Assembly: GCA_009746045.1 (NCBI GenBank)
Contig: RPFO01001221.1
Location: 1 to 26,005, forward strand
Length of the DNA: 26,005 nucleotides
Direction of reading: 5' to 3'
DNA from: Mesostigma viride
Taxonomy: Eukaryota; Streptophyta; Mesostigmatophyceae; Mesostigmatales; Mesostigmataceae
The notes beneath the pieces were generated by a model that ran no database searches, had not been told where the DNA came from, and worked only from the letters and a program-made list of their open reading frames with translations. Position numbers and translations under genes: made by a program. Every line of letters starts with the position of its first letter. The stretch's first letter is position 1. Of this stretch, positions 22,952 through 26,005 are shown piece after piece.

Positions 22952-24624
22952 CTATCGCAAGCTTTTCTTGTGAGCTTCTAAAATACAATTCAATTTCTGC
23001 GTTTCGAGCGGACTCGGGCTCGCGTTCCGAGCGACCTTTCGCGCCATTTCGGACGTGAATTGAACGATGCCTTGTGGCAATTCGCCCGTGTGTCCCAACC
23101 TCTGCATCTCCATCGCGAGGGCGTACACCACGTGAGGACCGGGGGGGGGCGTGTCTTGCCCGGAGTCGTTTTCGTGAACCGGTTCGTCCGTACGATGCAC
23201 TTCGCGATCTCGTCCAACAACACGCGCATATCGACGGGGTCGGGGATGTGATAGTATGCGGGGGGGTGCATCGGCGCTAGTGGGGGGCTCTAGCAGCACG
23301 AGGGGCAGGGGGGGCTGGAGGGGCCGGGGGAGGCGCCAGCCCTCCTGGGGGGGCGCCAGGTGGAGGGGGGCGTGGGCCTCCTGGCGGTGGACCGCCTCCG
23401 CCACCACCACCGCCACCACCACCACCACCGCCTCCGACGCCCCGTCCACCGCCCCGTCCAACACCGCCCCCGCCCCTTCCTCGACCGCCGCGTCCACCGC
23501 CGCGTGCACCACCTCGACCTACGGGTGCGGGCGCGGGGGTCCCACGGCGTGGAGGTGCGGGCGTGGACCCTCCGCTTCCCGGTGTAGTGGAGAACGCTCG
23601 AACCTCGCAATGGCCGCTCTTCCTGCCATGTAGGCCGCGTCGGTTCTCTCGGCGGGGACGTCACGTGCGGATGGAACGGCCTCCGCCGCCGCCTCCGCGG
23701 CGGCCTCCGCCGCGGCAGAGGCCGCCGCCGCCGCCGCCGCCGCGGCTGCGAGTGCCGATTGCGCGTCACGCCACTCCTGGAATTGTCGTTCTAACGCGGC
23801 GTCGTCAAAGGGACGAACGTCACCTCTCCCTTCTTGACGGACTCGCCAATTGAAGAGACGGATATTTGGATCCGGCCCAGCGTCTTGATTGCTTCCCTCC
23901 CCCACGATCAAATTATAACGCCATTCTCTGTAACGCGCGTTCGTATTGGGATCATCGACATCAAAAGGACGTCTCCCGCCAGGGTTTCTAAATTCTATCG
24001 TACGGCCTCTTCTTCGTCCGTTTCGCATGAGCCATTCCAACTCCATTTGTCGTTTATATCTTTCATTGAAAGCTTGACTTTCGCCAATTGGGTCACTGGT
24101 TTCAACGGCAGGCATTTTCCCTTTACGCCGTCTCTCTGCTTCCCCTCTCTGCCTCGCTGCTTCCTCTTCTGCCGCTCTCCTCGCCAACATTTGGGCCTGT
24201 CTCTCCTCTTCCTCTCGCTGTCTTGCCTCCAATTCGCGCGCTCTTTCTTCGTCTATCTGTTGCTGTATCTCGTATGCTCTCTGGCGAGCCGTCTCATTTG
24301 AAGGGCGACGCCCGGATCGATGGTCTCGGACCCGCGTTGACCAAATCCTCCTCTCACAATAAAATCGTACTCGTCATCGCTCATCGCATCGAGTCTCGTC
24401 TGAGCCTCTCTAATTTCTCGAGCAGTTTCCTCGCTGTATGTCCTTCCGGGACAAGCCAATCGCCCGGTGTGTTCCGAAGGTAGTTTGGCGTACTCTCCCA
24501 GCCACATGTGATGATTATCTTTCATCGCGCTTAATAAGGGATGGTCGAAACTCTGGTATAATTCGAGTACAAAAGCATCATTCCACTGCGGATCCGTCAA
24601 TGGGACCGTCCGGATCAGTGGCAT
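22952..24624 (-). CDS. Coiled-coil, poly-Ala and RGG-rich protein; four frame breaks
   Basis: Five frame segments line up in order on the minus strand, each junction behaving as one missing base: near 24270, in G5 23535-23539, in a G6 run at 23282-23287, and in G9 23141-23149. Most segments lack their own ATG, so one gene of about 558 residues is the best reading. The N-terminus from ATG 24624 is helical and acidic (MSDDEYDFIV). Next comes a long charged coiled coil rich in Glu/Arg/Gln/Ala. A middle region follows (WRYNLIVGEGSNQD), then a poly-Ala tract. After that is a Gly-rich RGG-type region, a Pro/Gly stretch, and a C-terminal helical part (HIPDPVDMRVLLDEIAKCIV, then HVVYALAMEMQRLGHTGELP). 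No family is recognised. RGG and coiled-coil parts suggest a structural or RNA-binding protein. Confidence 0.6.
23399..23433. repeat. CCA-type microsatellite (Gly codons on minus strand)
   Basis: A run of CCA/CCG triplets which on the minus strand are GGT/GGC Gly codons of the Gly-rich region of the coiled-coil protein. Such triplet runs change length easily and also invite sequencing error; frame breaks flank it on both sides. Confidence 0.6.
23680..23750. repeat. GCC-type microsatellite (poly-Ala codons on minus strand)
   Basis: Dense GCC/CCG triplets, including an uninterrupted GCC run at about 23721-23742. On the minus strand they encode the Ala-rich stretch, about 10 consecutive Ala and then AAAE-type repeats, in the coiled-coil protein. 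Confidence 0.65.
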
Positions 24625-24629
24625 TGTTA

Positions 24630-25094
24630 TTAGCGAGGGGGGCGCATGAACTTCGGTGGTTCTAAACCCAGAGCATTCGCACGCTCTACATTTGCGTCGT
24701 GATAGAACCTTCGAACCACCTTTTCTACGACGTCGCGAAAGTTCCTTGAACGCGGATTAAATCCATTGATATCCGTCGGTTCTCTAATCGGAGGGAGTCT
24801 ATACTCTCGCTCTTGTACATTTGGCACGTCTCCGACCTCCTGACCGTCTCCGTCCGCGTCGTTTTGAGGATCGGCACCTCCGGCTCTCATTAAGTGCACT
24901 CGCCGTTTGCCCGTTGTGTGATAAACACAACGCTTGCGTCCTCGTATGCAAGGAATCCCGCATGGTCTTTCGCGGTCTAGCGCGGGGCAACGGTGCGTTT
25001 TCGAAGCACTGCTACATCGCGAGCCGCGTTTTGCAGACTTCGCACATTGCTTGGTTCTCATCGTGTGCTCGGTCACATTACCAATCGTCCACAT
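24630..25094 (-). CDS. Cys/His-rich basic protein
   Basis: A 154-residue protein from the ATG at 25094 (an internal ATG gives MRTKQCAKS). The N-terminal half carries CAKSAKRGSRC, then C-P-A-L, and then PCGIPCIRGRKRCVYH, a set of Cys and His residues likely to bind zinc. The first element resembles CCAKTAMGVKC in the small protein beside the capsid genes. The C-terminal half is acidic, then helical (FRDVVEKVVRRFYHDANVER). Its stop lies 5 nt before the ATG of the coiled-coil gene on the same strand. The frame relation would also allow a fusion of the two, but both have good starts and stops, so I keep them separate. Confidence 0.6.
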   Translation of the reverse strand: MWTIGNVTEHTMRTKQCAKSAKRGSRCSSASKTHRCPALDRERPCGIPCIRGRKRCVYHTTGKRRVHLMRAGGADPQNDADGDGQEVGDVPNVQEREYRLPPIREPTDINGFNPRSRNFRDVVEKVVRRFYHDANVERANALGLEPPKFMRPPR

Positions 25095-25145
25095 TTTATT
25101 TTCATAACATCAGATCTCGTCAACAGCGGGCGTTAGATTGCAGAA

Positions 25146-26005
25146 CTAGGCAAAAGGCTCCGGGCACATGATACCATAAACCTTCTTCATGCGGTCCCTG
25201 TACAATTTGACGAACGCGTCGCCCGGAGTCAGGCGGTTGCGCCACCACTCCTCGGCCACGACGTTCACCACGATGTCGTCGTCCTCCTTCAACGGCAAAG
25301 AGTTGACCAGCCAGAAGAGGAGGTCCCACGCGGGGTTCGTCAGGATGTTGCGTGACACGCGGCAGGTGATGAGAGACTTGTTCGATTCGTAGGGTTGCAC
25401 GCTGAACCACAAGACGAAGAGCGGTTTCTCGTGACCGGAAATCACGAAACGCAGACTGGCGGTGTACGGCAAATAAAAACTCGTTCTCGACGGATATCGT
25501 GAGCGCGCCCTTCGGAGGAACGTCGGAAGCCCTGCCCTCTTCCGGCATGAGCCCCAACAATGCGCCCCACGATATCGCGGTCACGGATAGATAGCTGTAC
25601 ACGCTCTTCCCCGTCAAGGGTTCTCGGATCCGTCGTCTCGTTCTTCACGTCCGTGCTCTTGACGTCCACGATCTTCACCTTGTGGACGTGCTGAGAGGTG
25701 CACGTGATCCAGCAGGTTCTCCATGATATCATCGGATGCGCGCCCACGTGCGTCGAGTACGAAAACGTCCTGTATCCGTCGTCAGCGAACTCGGGCACGT
25801 CAGGGGATACGACTTCTCCGTCGCCGATGCCGGCGTTCACCCAGACCAGGTCCGCTTCCTCCTTCACGTCGAGGTAGTTGTCGGCCGTTGTTCTGCTTTC
25901 CCCAGTACATCCGTGGTACGCGCAACGGACGCACCCGTCCTCCCACCTTGCAGTTATGAAGACAATCGCGCCCGCGGTGAGGACACACGTTGCGCACGGC
26001 GAGCG
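25146..26005 (-). CDS. Rieske-type [2Fe-2S] oxygenase, 5' end outside window; several frame breaks
   Basis: Several minus-strand frames together give a Rieske non-haem iron oxygenase. First cluster motif: VCPHRG (Cys and His at about 25985-25977). Second: GCVRCAYHG in the next frame (about 25936-25911). Then a strand segment, ADLVWVNAG. The mononuclear iron site follows: ENLLDHVHL in one frame running into QHVHK in another, which fits D-x2-H-x4-H of the pheophorbide a oxygenase group. The C-terminal domain reads through TGKSVYSYLSVTAISWGALL and ITCRVSRNILTNPAWD to WWRNRLTPGDAFVKLYRDRM. Breaks lie near 25945, 25733, 25695, 25625 and in a T5 run near 25480; unlike the rest of the window, most behave as an extra base. 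Such enzymes insert oxygen into pigments, sterols or other organic substrates using an electron-donor partner, which is not seen here. Confidence 0.7.

Noticed and set aside
23290-23769. An Arg/Trp-rich 159-residue minus-strand frame
   Set aside because: It is the out-of-frame reading of Gly (GGT/GGC) and Ala triplet repeats; the poly-Trp tract is an artefact.

Overview
The window is a gene-dense stretch of a large double-stranded DNA virus of the phylum Nucleocytoviricota. The evidence is three double-jelly-roll major capsid protein (MCP) genes side by side, a poxvirus-type late transcription factor 3 (VLTF3), a PCNA sliding clamp and a KilA-N protein. These come with the usual giant-virus accessory genes: OTU protease, MYND fingers, HNH and PD-(D/E)XK nucleases, GNAT and LysM. 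There are no rRNA or tRNA genes, no bacterial operon signals and no CRISPR. The DNA is clearly GC-rich and the genes are packed on both strands with short or negative spacing. I cannot place the virus in a family. A Rieske oxygenase resembling the plant/algal pheophorbide-oxygenase group hints at, but does not prove, a photosynthetic protist host.

Layout. 1-7.8 kb is accessory: a small basic protein, an unknown gene, a MYND finger overlapping a PD-(D/E)XK nuclease, an OTU protease, a GNAT-like gene, three N-terminally anchored membrane proteins, an HNH nuclease and small unknowns. 7.85-10.2 kb holds a KilA-N gene and an unknown gene that diverge from a 300-bp control region carrying two arrays of a 16-bp repeat (core GGCGGGAAA). 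10.2-13.95 kb holds VLTF3 and PCNA among small genes. 14-21.3 kb is the virion block: a LysM protein with hydrophobic Gly/Ala-rich segments, MCP-A, MCP-B, a small Cys/His protein, and MCP-C, which carries a laminin-G-like domain inserted between its two jelly rolls. 21.3-25.1 kb holds a second MYND protein, a composite repeat/hairpin element, a DUF2314-like protein, a coiled-coil/RGG-rich protein and another Cys/His protein. The right edge holds most of a Rieske oxygenase whose 5' end lies outside the window.

The most important caveat is that many genes are cut by single-base frame breaks. At least twelve behave as one missing base, often in G or C runs. At the right edge there are additional breaks, mostly behaving as one extra base. 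This looks like uncorrected homopolymer error rather than pseudogenization, so I annotate the broken genes as single loci and mark each break.

Two control patterns recur. Two genes have a TATA box about 35 nt before the ATG (MYND, KilA-N). Capsid and LysM genes instead have AT-rich boxes 10-20 nt before the ATG, fitting a late class served by VLTF3. Several convergent gene pairs end in small palindromes that contain both stop codons.
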